Positions 25,895-39,000 of a DNA stretch of 54,290 nucleotides are shown here, in pieces. The first letter of the stretch is position 1; the number at the start of each line of letters is the position of its first letter. The stretch is from positions 1 through 54,290 of the forward strand of contig JAFUYT010000026.1 in assembly GCA_017470425.1 (NCBI GenBank), read 5' to 3'. Made by a program: the position numbers and the translations under genes. Source of the stretch: Bacteroidaceae bacterium (lineage in GTDB: Bacteria; Bacteroidota; Bacteroidia; Bacteroidales; Bacteroidaceae). Below the pieces are notes generated by a model that searched no databases, had not been told where the DNA came from, and was given only the letters and a program-made list of their open reading frames with translations.

Positions 25895-27291
25895 TGTACT
25901 ATTCTACCAACCATACCGCCGCTCGTGCCACCCTGCGCGACGCCGTCGTCCGTGGCCTCGCTGAGGACCGCGGCCTCTACATGCCTGAGGTCATCAAACA
26001 GCTTCCCGCCTCCTTTTGGCAGGAAATCGGCGACCTCACCTTCCAGGAAGTTGCCTATCGCGTGGCCGATGCCTTCTTCGGCGAGGATGTGCCCGCCGCC
26101 GACCTCCGCCGCATCGTCTATGACACCCTCGCCTTTGACTGCCCCGTCGTGAAGGTCGAAGATCACATCTATGCCCTCGAGCTCTTCCACGGCCCCACGC
26201 TCGCCTTCAAGGATGTCGGTGCCCGCTTCATGGCTCGCCTCCTTCAGTACTTCATCGGTGCCTCCACAGCGGCGAGTGCGCCCGCAGGTTTGCCCGACGG
26301 AACCTCTCCCGTCAACGTCCTCGTCGCCACCTCCGGCGACACAGGCTCCGCCGTCGCCAACGGCTTCCTCGGCGTTGAGGGCATCCATGTCTATGTCCTC
26401 TACCCGAAAGGGAAGGTGTCACCCATCCAGGAGTGCCAGTTCACGACCCTTGGCAAGAACATCACCGCCATTGAGGTAGATGGTGTCTTCGATGACTGTC
26501 AGGCCCTCGTGAAGTCCGCTTTTATGGACAAGGAGCTGAACACCCACATGCGCCTCACCTCCGCCAACAGCATCAATGTCGCCCGTTTCCTCCCCCAAGC
26601 CTTCTATTACTTCTGGGCATACGCACAGTTGGTGAGGTTAAACGGCGGAACGGCGTTGAATCTCACCGTATGCGTTCCCTCTGGCAACTTCGGTAACATC
26701 TGTTCTGCCCTCTTCGGCCACGTCATGGGACTTCCCGTGAAGCGCTTTATCGCCGCCAACAACGCCAACAGCGTCTTCTATGAGTACCTCCAGACGGGAG
26801 AATACCGTCCGCGGCCCTCCGTGCAGACCATCGCCAATGCGATGGATGTCGGCGACCCCAGCAACTTCGCCCGCATCCTCGACCTCTACAGCCGTCCCGA
26901 TGTGAAGGACATCCTTGCGAAGCGCGACATCGCGCAGCCTCTCCCCTCCCTGACGGGAGGGGTGGGGGGTGGGTCTTTCCTCTCTGGCGCCACCTACACC
27001 GACGCCCAGATTGCTGAGACCATGCGTGACTGCTACGCCCGCACCGGCTACGTCCTCGACCCCCACGGTGCCTGCGGCTACCGCGCCCTGAAGGAGCAGT
27101 TACAGCCCGGCGAGGTCGGCATCTTCCTGGAGACCGCTCACCCCGCCAAGTTCAAGGACACCGTCGATCGCATCCTGGGCATCGACCTGCCCATCCCCGA
27201 GAAGCTCCAGGCCTTCATGCGCGGACAGAAGCAGTCCGTAGCGATGTCGAAGGACTTCTCCGACTTCAAGGCCTACCTCTTGCAGCAATAA
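25891..27291 (+). CDS. thrC: Threonine synthase
   Basis: 466 residues from ATG 25891, overlapping the previous stop (ATGA). This is the longer threonine synthase class: YYSTNHTAARATLRDAVVRG, the PLP lysine in HGPTLAFKDVGARFM, then VATSGDTGSAVANGF and CVPSGNFGNICS. It converts phosphohomoserine to threonine and closes the operon. Residues about 351-362 (LPSLTGGVGGGS) are coded by a palindromic element inserted between KRDIAQ and GATYTDAQI, a surface loop in relatives. The stop codon lies inside a 58-bp perfect palindrome shared with the recA 3' end. Confidence 0.97.
   Translation: MMYYSTNHTAARATLRDAVVRGLAEDRGLYMPEVIKQLPASFWQEIGDLTFQEVAYRVADAFFGEDVPAADLRRIVYDTLAFDCPVVKVEDHIYALELFHGPTLAFKDVGARFMARLLQYFIGASTAASAPAGLPDGTSPVNVLVATSGDTGSAVANGFLGVEGIHVYVLYPKGKVSPIQECQFTTLGKNITAIEVDGVFDDCQALVKSAFMDKELNTHMRLTSANSINVARFLPQAFYYFWAYAQLVRLNGGTALNLTVCVPSGNFGNICSALFGHVMGLPVKRFIAANNANSVFYEYLQTGEYRPRPSVQTIANAMDVGDPSNFARILDLYSRPDVKDILAKRDIAQPLPSLTGGVGGGSFLSGATYTDAQIAETMRDCYARTGYVLDPHGACGYRALKEQLQPGEVGIFLETAHPAKFKDTVDRILGIDLPIPEKLQAFMRGQKQSVAMSKDFSDFKAYLLQQ
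26941..26975 (-). repeat. GC-rich palindromic element inside thrC (single copy)
   Basis: CTCCCCTCCCTGACGGGAGG is followed by the tail GGTGGGGGGTGGGTC. The orientation matches copy b. It is read in frame as LPSLTGGVGGGS; no inverted partner lies nearby. Confidence 0.88.
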
Positions 27292-27340
27292 TCACAAGGA
27301 AGGGCACCCCGCGGGGTGCCCTTCCTTGTGATTATTGCTG
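27283..27340. terminator. 58-bp perfect palindrome, bidirectional terminator of thrC and recA
   Basis: Two 29-base arms are perfectly complementary about the centre 27311.5 (core GGGCACCCCGCGGGGTGCCC). The thrC stop TAA (27289-27291) lies within the left arm and the recA stop is 5 nt beyond the right arm. AATAATC / GATTATT ends supply U-rich 3' flanks in both directions. Confidence 0.85.
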
Positions 27341-27345
27341 TCGGA

Positions 27346-28389
27346 TTATTTCTTCTCCTTCTTGACAGGTCCCTTTTCCAGGGCCTCCATGATCTTAGCC
27401 TCGATTTCATCGCAGAGTTCGGGGTTGTCCTGCAGGATCTTCTTGACGGCGTCACGCCCTTGTCCAATCTTGGAGTCGTTGTAGCTGAACCAGGAGCCAG
27501 ACTTCTTGATGATCTCGTACTCCACGCCCAAGTCCACAATCTCGCCGGCGCGGGAGATGCCTTCGCCGAAGCTGATCTCGAACTCAGCCTTGCGGAAGGG
27601 AGGAGCCACCTTGTTCTTGACCACCTTCACGCGCACCTGGTTGCCGATGGCTTCGTCGCCGTCCTTCAGGGTGGTGACCTTGCGGATGTCGAGGCGCACG
27701 GAGCTGTAGAACTTCAGGGCGTTGCCGCCGGTCGTGGTCTCTGGGTTGCCGAACATCACGCCAATCTTCTCGCGCAGCTGGTTGATGAAGATGCAGCACG
27801 TCTTCGTCTTGGAGATGGTGGCAGTGAGTTTGCGCAGCGCCTGACTCATGAGGCGTGCCTGCAGACCTACCTTGTTGTCGCCCATGTCGCCGTCGATTTC
27901 AGCCTTGGGCGTCAGGGCGGCCACGGAGTCGATGACCACGAGATCGACCGCCGACGAGCTGATGAGCTGGTCGGCGATGGCGAGGGCTTGTTCGCCGTTG
28001 TCGGGCTGTGAGATCCAGAGCTCTTCGAGGTTCACGCCTAACTTCTGTGCATAGGTGGGGTCGAAGGCGTGCTCGGCGTCGATGAAGGCTGCGATGCCGC
28101 CGGCCTTCTGCGTCTCGGCGATAGCGTGGATGGTGAGCGTGGTCTTACCGGATGACTCGGGACCGTAGATCTCTATGATACGGCCGCGGGGGTAGCCGCC
28201 CACGCCGAGGGCGTGGTTGAGGCCGATGCTGCCGGTGGGGATGACCTCTACCTTCACGGCAGCCTCACCGCCCATGCGCATGATGCTGCCCTTGCCGAAG
28301 TCCTTTTCGACCTTGTTGATGGCCATCTGGAGCGCTTGCAGCCGTGCAGCCTTCTCGTCAAGAGGCTTTTCTTCTGTTTGTTTTGCCAT
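27346..28389 (-). CDS. recA: Recombinase RecA
   Basis: 347 residues, [20 protein letters not shown]. Walker A is [10 protein letters not shown], Walker B lies in [12 protein letters not shown], followed by the L1/L2 loop region [20 protein letters not shown]. The Lys-rich tail ([13 protein letters not shown]) is short. RecA forms the nucleoprotein filament for strand exchange and the SOS response. No TAnnTTTG box is obvious just upstream, so it may be read from carboxynorspermidine dehydrogenase (64 nt upstream) or use an A/T-rich promoter. No SOS box can be defined by eye. Confidence 0.99.
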   Translation of the reverse strand: MAKQTEEKPLDEKAARLQALQMAINKVEKDFGKGSIMRMGGEAAVKVEVIPTGSIGLNHALGVGGYPRGRIIEIYGPESSGKTTLTIHAIAETQKAGGIAAFIDAEHAFDPTYAQKLGVNLEELWISQPDNGEQALAIADQLISSSAVDLVVIDSVAALTPKAEIDGDMGDNKVGLQARLMSQALRKLTATISKTKTCCIFINQLREKIGVMFGNPETTTGGNALKFYSSVRLDIRKVTTLKDGDEAIGNQVRVKVVKNKVAPPFRKAEFEISFGEGISRAGEIVDLGVEYEIIKKSGSWFSYNDSKIGQGRDAVKKILQDNPELCDEIEAKIMEALEKGPVKKEKK

Positions 28390-28453
28390 ATTATATTATA
28401 GTTTAAAGTTGATTTTTTTGGTCATTTCGATATTTCGACATATCTACATCTCT

Positions 28454-29692
<1,239 letters not shown>

Positions 29693-29724
29693 AGTATGAT
29701 TCGTTTTTAATGTGTAATGCGGTG

Positions 29725-29732
29725 CAAAGATA
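29725..29732 (-). promoter_or_regulatory. -7 box of the carboxynorspermidine dehydrogenase gene
   Basis: TATCTTTG on the minus strand, about 32 nt before the start codon. The -33 element is unclear. Confidence 0.55.
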
Positions 29733-29775
29733 GCGGAAAAGTTTGAAAAAGTGGTAGCATCTGCCCAAAAATGAT

Positions 29776-29783
29776 TACCTTTG
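29776..29783 (+). promoter_or_regulatory. -7 box of cyuA
   Basis: TACCTTTG, 23 nt before the cyuA start. It lies 44 nt from the divergent -7 box, so the two promoters may share control. Confidence 0.55.
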
Positions 29784-29806
29784 CAGAAACTTAACATAAA
29801 ACAGAG

Positions 29807-31150
29807 ATGTTAACTCCCGAAGAACAACAAGAGATCCTGGCCCTGTTGCACCGCGAGGTGGTGCCGGCAATAGGATGTACGGAGCCGATGGCGGTGGCGC
29901 TTTGCGTGGCGCGTGCCACGGAGCTGCTCAGTGCGCAGTGCGGCGCAGCCCGCGTGCTGCCGGAGCGCATCGACCTCCGCCTGAGTGCGAACATACTGAA
30001 AAATGCGATGGGCGTAGGCATCCCGGGCACGGGAGGCATGGTGGGCCTGCCTATCGCCATTGCCCTCGGCACCGTTGGTGGCAAGTCCTGCCTCGGCCTG
30101 GAGGTGCTGCGCGACTGCTCGCCCGCCGACCTCGAAGCTGCCAAGCGCTACGTCGCTGAGGAACGCATCCACATCGCCCTCGAGGAACACGACCCCGACA
30201 AGCTCTATATCCATGTGCAAGTCAAGGCCGCTGGCAAGGAAGCCGAAGCTACCATCAAAGGCACACACACGAATTTCATAGAAAAAACCACCCCTTTTAC
30301 CTCCCGTGAAGGGATGGGAGAAACAGGAGCACAGCCGCACGAGCGAAGCGAGGCTCTCCCCCTCACAGGGGAGCGAGGAGAGGGGTCTCCTTCTCTCACC
30401 CTCCGCCAAGTCTATGACTTCGCCACCACGCAACCCCTTGCCGACATCGCTTTCCTCTTGGAAGCCAAGAAGCTGAACCAGGCGGCTGCCGAGGAAGGCT
30501 TGCGCGAGAACTACGGCCACCAGCTCGGCAAGACGATGTGCTCGCCACTGGGGCGCGGCATCATGGGCGACAGTATCTTCTCCAAGATTCTCTCCGTGAC
30601 CTCCTGTGCCTGCGATGCCCGCATGGCGGGGGCCATGATCCCCGTGATGAGCAACAGCGGCAGCGGCAACCAGGGCATCTGCGCCACGATGCCCGTAGTG
30701 GTCTTTGCGCGCGAGAACCATAATACAGAAGAGGAACTCATCCGCGCCCTCACCCTCTCTCACCTCACCGCCATCTACATCAAGCAGTCCCTGGGCTGCC
30801 TCTCCGCGCTTTGCGGCTGCGTGGTCGCCAGCACGGGCAGCAGCACTGGCATCACCTATCTGATGGGCGGCACCTACGAGCAGATTGCCTACTCGGTCAA
30901 GAACATGATTGCCAACCTCACGGGCATGATCTGCGACGGTGCCAAACCCTCGTGCGCTCTGAAGCTCACCACGGGCGTCGGCACTGCCGTCATGAGTGCG
31001 ATGCTCGCCATCCAGAACAAGCACGTCACCAGCGCCGAAGGCATCATCGAAGAGGATGTCGATCGCAGCATCCACAACCTCACCAGCATCGGTTCCCGCG
31101 GCATGGATGAGACCGACCGCTTCGTCCTCAACATCATGACCCACAAATGA
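29807..31150 (+). CDS. cyuA: L-cysteine desulfidase (CyuA/YhaM, UPF0597 family)
   Basis: 447 residues. MLTPEEQQEILALLHREVVPAIGCTEPMAVALC is followed by NILKNAMGVGIPGTGGMVGLP, the SdaA-like core, and conserved Cys in SVTSCACDARMAGAM, KQSLGCLSALCGC and GMICDGAKPSC. The family holds a 4Fe-4S cluster and breaks cysteine into pyruvate, ammonia and sulfide. Residues about 162-195, between HTNFIEK and LTLRQVYDFAT, are a repeat-derived insertion (PFTSREG ... PLTGERGEG) coded by a palindromic doublet. This is a variable linker in relatives, so activity is probably retained. Confidence 0.9.
   Translation: MLTPEEQQEILALLHREVVPAIGCTEPMAVALCVARATELLSAQCGAARVLPERIDLRLSANILKNAMGVGIPGTGGMVGLPIAIALGTVGGKSCLGLEVLRDCSPADLEAAKRYVAEERIHIALEEHDPDKLYIHVQVKAAGKEAEATIKGTHTNFIEKTTPFTSREGMGETGAQPHERSEALPLTGERGEGSPSLTLRQVYDFATTQPLADIAFLLEAKKLNQAAAEEGLRENYGHQLGKTMCSPLGRGIMGDSIFSKILSVTSCACDARMAGAMIPVMSNSGSGNQGICATMPVVVFARENHNTEEELIRALTLSHLTAIYIKQSLGCLSALCGCVVASTGSSTGITYLMGGTYEQIAYSVKNMIANLTGMICDGAKPSCALKLTTGVGTAVMSAMLAIQNKHVTSAEGIIEEDVDRSIHNLTSIGSRGMDETDRFVLNIMTHK
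30289..30390. repeat. GC-rich palindromic doublet inside cyuA
   Basis: The left member (30289-30320) has tail CCACCCCTTTTA then CCTCCCGTGAAGGGATGGGAG. The right member (30352-30390) has CTCCCCCTCACAGGGGAG then tail CGAGGAGAGGGGTC. Both are read in frame. The middle encodes about ten residues (TGAQPHERSE). Members are more diverged than in clpB or feoAB. Confidence 0.75.
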
Positions 31151-31241
31151 TGCCTTCTTCGGCATCATGAGGCACAAGTAATGCCCCGTGTCCGGCGGTT
31201 CGTCCGCCGGAACCCCCTCCCGCCGGCCCCTCCCCTCAATC

Positions 31242-31274
31242 GGTCAAAAAGTCTGATTCACTGACTTTTTGGCC
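31242..31274 (+). terminator. Hairpin after cyuA
   Basis: GGTCAAAAAGTC (31242-31253) and GACTTTTTGGCC (31263-31274) pair over 12 bp with one G-U. Two smaller hairpins precede it (GATGCCTTCTTCGGCATC near 31150 and TCCGGCGG/CCGCCGGA near 31190). The rest of the 31151-31384 gap holds CATCTCGAAATGTCG direct repeats and no gene. Confidence 0.55.
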
Positions 31275-31384
31275 GCTTCCTCTTTCTTCGCACGCCATTT
31301 GCCGCAAAGAAAATAGAAACCTCGCCATCTCGAAATGTCGTCATCTCGAAATGTCGAAATATGGAAACTTTAAACTCTACAAAT

Positions 31385-34081
<2,697 letters not shown>

Positions 34082-34106
34082 GGATCAAATCTCAACTAAT
34101 GCACAA

Positions 34107-34150
34107 AAGCCGTCAAGCCCTCACCTCATAAGGTGGCGGTTTGACGGCTT
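34107..34150. terminator. Hairpin between clpB and the AbiE pair
   Basis: AAGCCGTCAAGCCCTCACCT (34107-34126) pairs with AGGTGGCGGTTTGACGGCTT (34131-34150) at 17 of 20 positions, plus G-U pairs. It can serve both convergent genes. Its right arm resembles the VapE terminator arm at 3690-3708. Confidence 0.7.
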
Positions 34151-34166
34151 GTTCCTGCCAATCTGT

Positions 34167-34994
34167 TCATAAGAACACGATGCGATCTGCCAACTGCAGG
34201 AAGTAATCATTCGACCAGATGTCCAGTTCGTGAGGATCATTCCTTAGGAAAGGTCGGACATCGTTTTTTACGTCCTCTATGTTTGTGGTGGCAAGACGCT
34301 CTTTCAGGACTGCCATGAAATCATCTACGGACAGGTTCTGCCCATTGAATTCACGGATGCGTTCTTGCAAATGCTTGAAATCAAGAGGCACCTGCCATCG
34401 AACATACCACTCGAAGTCATACCAGTCGCGCCCTTTTACACGTGTTTTCCAATTACGGAACGCCAAGGCATGCATCTTTCCTGCATAGAGGTCGGGGAGC
34501 TGGAAACAACGCACCATAAAGGTATAAGGTAGCGTCTGTACCTTTTGTTCTGTTTGGAACATCAGAGGCGGTTGAGTATCGACTTCAATCTTTACTTTCA
34601 CTGTTTTCTCGGTCTGGAACGCTACATTATAAACATCGGTATTGTCCTTCAGGAAAGCGGAATCGACCCTGCCGAAGACTTTCTTATCTTTCTTCTTGAT
34701 TTCAACGTGACGCCCCAAACTGTCAAACTCGTCAATAATCGGTTGGAAATAGTTTTCGAACACAAAGCCTTCATTGGGCGTTAGCAGCGAGAAATCCATA
34801 TCTTCAGAGAAGCGGGGTAGTTGATGGAACAGGCGCAGGCAAGTACCTCCATAGAACGCGGCCTTGTCGAAGAATCCGCCCCGATGAAGGCCTGCCAACA
34901 CTACCTGTTGAGTAATCTCATAGATGGCATTTTGCTTGTCCTTGGCGCTATTAATCTGATAACGCTGTAGCGCCTTTTCAAAAAACTCGTTCAT
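34167..34994 (-). CDS. AbiEii/AbiGii-type nucleotidyltransferase toxin
   Basis: 275 residues, MNEFFEKALQRYQINSAKDK. The nucleotidyltransferase signature is clear: FYGGTCLRLFHQLPRFSEDMDFSL (GGTxLR followed by SxDxDF). The later part has ALAFRNWKTRVKGRDWYDFEWYV, with the conserved K..RDWYD motif. Type IV toxin-antitoxin toxins of this family transfer nucleotides, in relatives to tRNA, and cause growth arrest or phage abortive infection. It overlaps the antitoxin gene by 4 nt (ATGA), so the two are coupled. The AT-richer composition than clpB fits acquisition with the island. Confidence 0.92.
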   Translation of the reverse strand: MNEFFEKALQRYQINSAKDKQNAIYEITQQVVLAGLHRGGFFDKAAFYGGTCLRLFHQLPRFSEDMDFSLLTPNEGFVFENYFQPIIDEFDSLGRHVEIKKKDKKVFGRVDSAFLKDNTDVYNVAFQTEKTVKVKIEVDTQPPLMFQTEQKVQTLPYTFMVRCFQLPDLYAGKMHALAFRNWKTRVKGRDWYDFEWYVRWQVPLDFKHLQERIREFNGQNLSVDDFMAVLKERLATTNIEDVKNDVRPFLRNDPHELDIWSNDYFLQLADRIVFL

Positions 34995-35614
34995 CTTTCC
35001 AAAAGTTTTATAAGGTTGTGAATTGCTTGTTGTTTTTTACTTACAGCAGCACATTGCCGGAAGATGTCCACATTCATTTCTTTAAAGGCATCCATCTCCA
35101 GACGCAGGTCCTCTTCCAGAAACACATAAGTATCCTTTAGGAAACGTATCGGAAGACGGGGGGTAGTGATGATATAGTCGCATAAAGCCTTTTCAGGTGT
35201 TGCTATCAGATAGGAGACACCTTCTTCTTCGCGCTGAGTAATGCCAATGGGATAATAATCCTTGGCGCAATGATAATACTCAAACCGTCCAGCGTCATTC
35301 TGGAAGGAAACCGTCAGATGCGTGGTCATAGATTCTACTACCTCCACCCGCTCCGGAATCAGACCATAGTCACGCAGCGCCGTCAGCCGGGATATATACG
35401 ACGGGCCATAGAGAACATTACCTATCAGATTCTGGGACAGCAAAAGGCCACTTTCCTTTGGTGCTACGACATATAGTCCACGCTTCAGACGAATAATCCT
35501 CCCCGTTTTTTCCAGATGGGCCACCTTCCGGTTGGCTGACTTTATATCAGGGTACAGCGAGGCGACAGCTGCTGTATTAACAGGGATGTTCTTTAAGACG
35601 GCCAATTCGTTCAT
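34991..35614 (-). CDS. AbiEi-type antitoxin / autoregulator
   Basis: 207 residues. The N-terminal winged helix-turn-helix (VAHLEKTGRIIRLKRGLYVV) is followed by the AbiEi core (YGPSYISRLTALRDYGLIPERV ... IGITQREEEGVSYLIATPEKALCDYI). Known AbiEi proteins block the AbiEii toxin and repress their own promoter by cooperative binding to inverted repeats. A matching pair of inverted half-sites overlaps the promoter here (35644-35706). It lies directly upstream of the toxin gene. Confidence 0.9.
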   Translation of the reverse strand: MNELAVLKNIPVNTAAVASLYPDIKSANRKVAHLEKTGRIIRLKRGLYVVAPKESGLLLSQNLIGNVLYGPSYISRLTALRDYGLIPERVEVVESMTTHLTVSFQNDAGRFEYYHCAKDYYPIGITQREEEGVSYLIATPEKALCDYIITTPRLPIRFLKDTYVFLEEDLRLEMDAFKEMNVDIFRQCAAVSKKQQAIHNLIKLLER

Positions 35615-35639
35615 AACACATACTTTTTATTTTCGGTTG

Positions 35640-35647
35640 CAAAAGTA
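35640..35647 (-). promoter_or_regulatory. -7 box of the AbiE operon
   Basis: TACTTTTG on the minus strand, 25 nt before the antitoxin start. It overlaps the proximal operator half by four bases. Confidence 0.6.
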
Positions 35648-35706
35648 GTATCTTTTTTGATAGTAAACAACATTTTATGTAATTTTCTATCAAAAAAGCT
35701 ACTATT
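35644..35706. promoter_or_regulatory. Inverted-repeat operator of the AbiE operon
   Basis: 35644-35663 (AGTAGTATCTTTTTTGATAG) and the reverse complement of 35687-35706 (AATAGTAGCTTTTTTGATAG) match at 18 of 20 positions, separated by 23 nt. Centres are 43 nt apart, about four helical turns, which fits binding of two antitoxin molecules on one face. Confidence 0.75.
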
Positions 35707-35747
35707 TTAGCAGGTGAATCCTTCATGGCAGGCATCTGCCGCACGAA

Positions 35748-35871
35748 GATGTCCCGCGCTTCACAGCGCGGGACATCGCAATACTAACAATTATAACTAA
35801 TAATAACAGCCAGGGGCAAGCCCCTGGTGCGGGGTGAAGCCACCCGCCAGACATGCGCTGCCGGGTGGCTT
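35748..35871. repeat. Three successive intergenic hairpins
   Basis: GATGTCCCGCGC/GCGCGGGACATC (35748-35777, 12-bp stem), CCAGGGGC/GCCCCTGG (35810-35827) and AAGCCACCCG/CGGGTGGCTT (35837-35871). The last follows the stop of the 52-residue gene and may terminate its transcript. No gene is seen between 35615 and 35879. Confidence 0.7.
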
Positions 35872-35879
35872 GTGAGTGA

Positions 35880-36038
35880 TTACTCTTCGTCGGACCAGAT
35901 GTCCCAGTCGTTCTGTCCTTTCGAGAGGACTTCGCCATTTTTGTCCGCATTCCCCTCCATCGTGGACAGGGCGATGAGACCTTCTAACTGGATGGTCTGT
36001 ATGAGAAGGCTCGGTGCCTGATATATTTTCTTTTCCAT
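35880..36038 (-). CDS. Small 52-residue protein downstream of the large secreted protein
   Basis: ATG 36036-36038, stop TAA 35880-35882. The protein begins MEKKIYQAPSLLIQTIQLEG and ends with WDIWSDEE. Bacteroidales genomes carry many such short proteins with the pattern 'KKxYxxP ... ExxLxxxS ... W.I...EE'; I know of no function. It follows the 1314-residue gene by 27 nt on the same strand. No signal peptide or membrane segment. Base composition and clean codons support a real gene. Confidence 0.65.
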   Translation of the reverse strand: MEKKIYQAPSLLIQTIQLEGLIALSTMEGNADKNGEVLSKGQNDWDIWSDEE

Positions 36039-36065
36039 AATTGCTTATATGTTGAATTTGTGTTA

Positions 36066-39000
36066 TTATTTCACGATGACCTTCTTGCCGTTCACGATGT
36101 TCACGCCCTTCTGCAGCTTCTGCAGCTTGCGGCCTGCCAGGTCATAGACCTCACCGGCAGCAACGCCGTCGAAGACATTCTGAATAGCGGTAGCTGTGTC
36201 GTCGAAGAAGAAGGCCTTCACGCCACCCTGTGCGGGAGCTGTCAGGTAAGCGCGGTTTGCACCCACCGTGGGCTGCTCACCCTCGGCCACTTGATAGAAT
36301 CCCACCTTGCTGTCGTTGTTCTGGAGGACATAGGTGCCAGCGGGAGCTGGAGTAGCAGTATAGACACCGGTCAGGAGACCTTCGGTGGGTGTGCCTTCAA
36401 TAGCCTTTCCATAGAATGTGGTAGATGCAAGAGTAGATTCCTTGTAGAGCACAACAGGTGTGTTGGCAGGAATAGTCGTCGTGACCTCTGTCATGTTCAG
36501 GGTGCTTCCGTTCACACCATCAACGGTGAAGGCGGTGACCTCAGCAGGAATTGCCACGTCGAAGGGTGCGACGAAGGTGGCATACTGAGCATCTGAAATC
36601 TTCATAGTTGCTTCTGCTTGCTCGTAGCGAGTCAGCGTGAAGTTATTCATGATAATCCAGCAGTCCCAGATGTAGTTGGGCTTTCTCACTGTAATTGTCA
36701 AGTCTTCGGTGCCATCAAGATAGATATAAAGTTCGTTAACGGCCTCGCCATTGTTGAAAGCTGTTACAGCACCACCAGTGTTGGTCGGCTTGTCTTCAAC
36801 GTCATTCCAATCTGTGAATCGAACCTGTTCGCCATTGGCAGACATGAATGTTGAAACAACATTATAGCCTGCGTTGTAGAGTGCAGTTGCGGCATCATTA
36901 GCCTTGCGACGCTCATAGCCCTGAACAGTCAGCTTATAGATACCTTCCTTCAGGCCGCTAATAGTCTGAGTCCATGCACCTGTAGCATTCCAAGCCTCAA
37001 CGAAGTTGGTGCCATAAGCAGGCTGATCAACCTGAGTGCGCCAAGAACTGTTCCAAGTCCAATCGTCAGCAGCACCAGCGAAAGTAGCCGTACCGATAGA
37101 AGAGGTGCAATCTACAGCGTTGTAGTTGCTGCTCAGATAGGTCTCGAAAGCGTCTGCAGTAGTGGCAACGCCGGAAGCGTTGATGACATTATTGATATTG
37201 TCCGTAGGATAGGCTGCGATAATAGCATCACGCTCAGCCTTGGTCTTCAAGCTCCAAACAGTAGCAACAGCTTCTTCTGTGGTCGTATGGAGGTATTTGC
37301 CAAATGTTCCATCATCATGTGTGGCATATACAGTCTTTGCTGCATCACGGAGATAATACCCATCTGTTGTAGGAACAATAGCCCAACCTGTAGAAGCATT
37401 ATCGGTATAGATACTTGTGCCTGTGATGAAGAGATAGACACCTGTATTATCTACAAACTCCACTGAAGAAGTTCCGGTAGCATCTGTGACGAGGGTGAAG
37501 GGGATACCATATTTGTCAGCAACGGCTTCTGTGCCATAACCGCCGCCACGGCCGAGGAACAGTTTGTTGTTGGCGTCGTAGAAGCAATACTCACCATCGA
37601 AGATGGCAGGTGTGTGCAGTGTGACGTTGATGGCTTCGTTCATGCTCTGGCCACTATAACCATAAACATTAGCAGGGATAGCTACTACATAATCCGTAGA
37701 GGCGGCAAGTGTGCCGAGGTCAAGGCTGAAGCCATTCTCAACAGCGGTCAGAGCGACCTCTGTGCCATTGACCGTAGCTTTGCTGTCGGCCACGAGGGCT
37801 GCTGCACCATCAGGATCACTGGTTGCAGCGGCAGGGAAGGTAACGGAGTATGTGCTCGACTGAGTGTAACCACCATCAGCAACGCTCAGAGTAGCATCGC
37901 CTACATTGTAAGCGTATGCACCAGTGGCGACTGTCAGAGCTTGAGTCGAAGAGGACTTCACATAGTAGCGACCTGCGGTCAGCTCAGCATTCTCGGCCTG
38001 AGCGAAGGTGGAAGTAACACTGCTCTCGTTCTCAATGAGGACGGTGCCATCGGTTGTATAAACAATGTCGGAGAGAGTAGTGGTGGTCAGGTTGTACATA
38101 CCATCAACGGCGATGTCGAAGTAGTACCACTTGCCTGCGGTCATGGCTGTCTCGGGCAGTGCCTCTGCTTCGCCAGCGACGGTGGGGCCGAGATAGTAGA
38201 GTTCAAAGTTATCCCATACACACCAGTTACTAGCACTTGTGCTCTTCACACCAATAGTCAGGGTATTATCAGTTACATTAACCGTAATCCATTCCGTATA
38301 ATAGTTGCCTGCTGTAAACTGTGCAGAACAATTACTCATGCTATTCTCACCATTAGCCATTGCATTGAACGGCGTGGTTTCGTCATTGGCATATACAACA
38401 GCTACAGGTGAAGTCACATTTTCGCAAGCCTGAGCACGAAGTTTGTACATACCATTCTTTACGATGAGCTTCTGGCTCAATGTGAACGTTGAATGATAGG
38501 ATTCTGCACAGAAATTACCCTTGCCATTAGAATTACCGACTTCACCACCCTTTAAGTTATAATTAGAAGCATTTATTTCCCAGGGATAAGTTTCGCAAGC
38601 TGTTAGTGTTCGAGTTCCTTGATTATATGCAGCTGCAAGATAGTTTCGACTGAAGTTGGCATCACTAATATAGAATGTTGCATCTATAGGTTTAGCAGAT
38701 TTGGCATTTTCAAACGTACGTTCTATATCCTCTTTCGAAACAAAATACCACTGAGCTAATACACTATTAGAAGTAGAAGCTGTGTTTGCTACAACCTTGT
38801 CATTAATATTCGCTGATACGAATGCAGAACCATCTGCTGTAGCGATACTATATTTCCCATTGCCTAATGGGGTAATGTAAAGGTCTGTAGAATTACCATC
38901 AACATAGGTGCCATTAAAATAACATTTGTTGGTATTTACCTTCTCCTGAAAATGGGAATTGAGGGTATAAACGCCATCACCAATTGCTACCGTAAAGGGA

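Noticed and set aside
35723-35950. Possible 75-codon gene on the minus strand
   Set aside because: It overlaps the three intergenic hairpins and the better supported 52-residue gene; composition is not protein-like.
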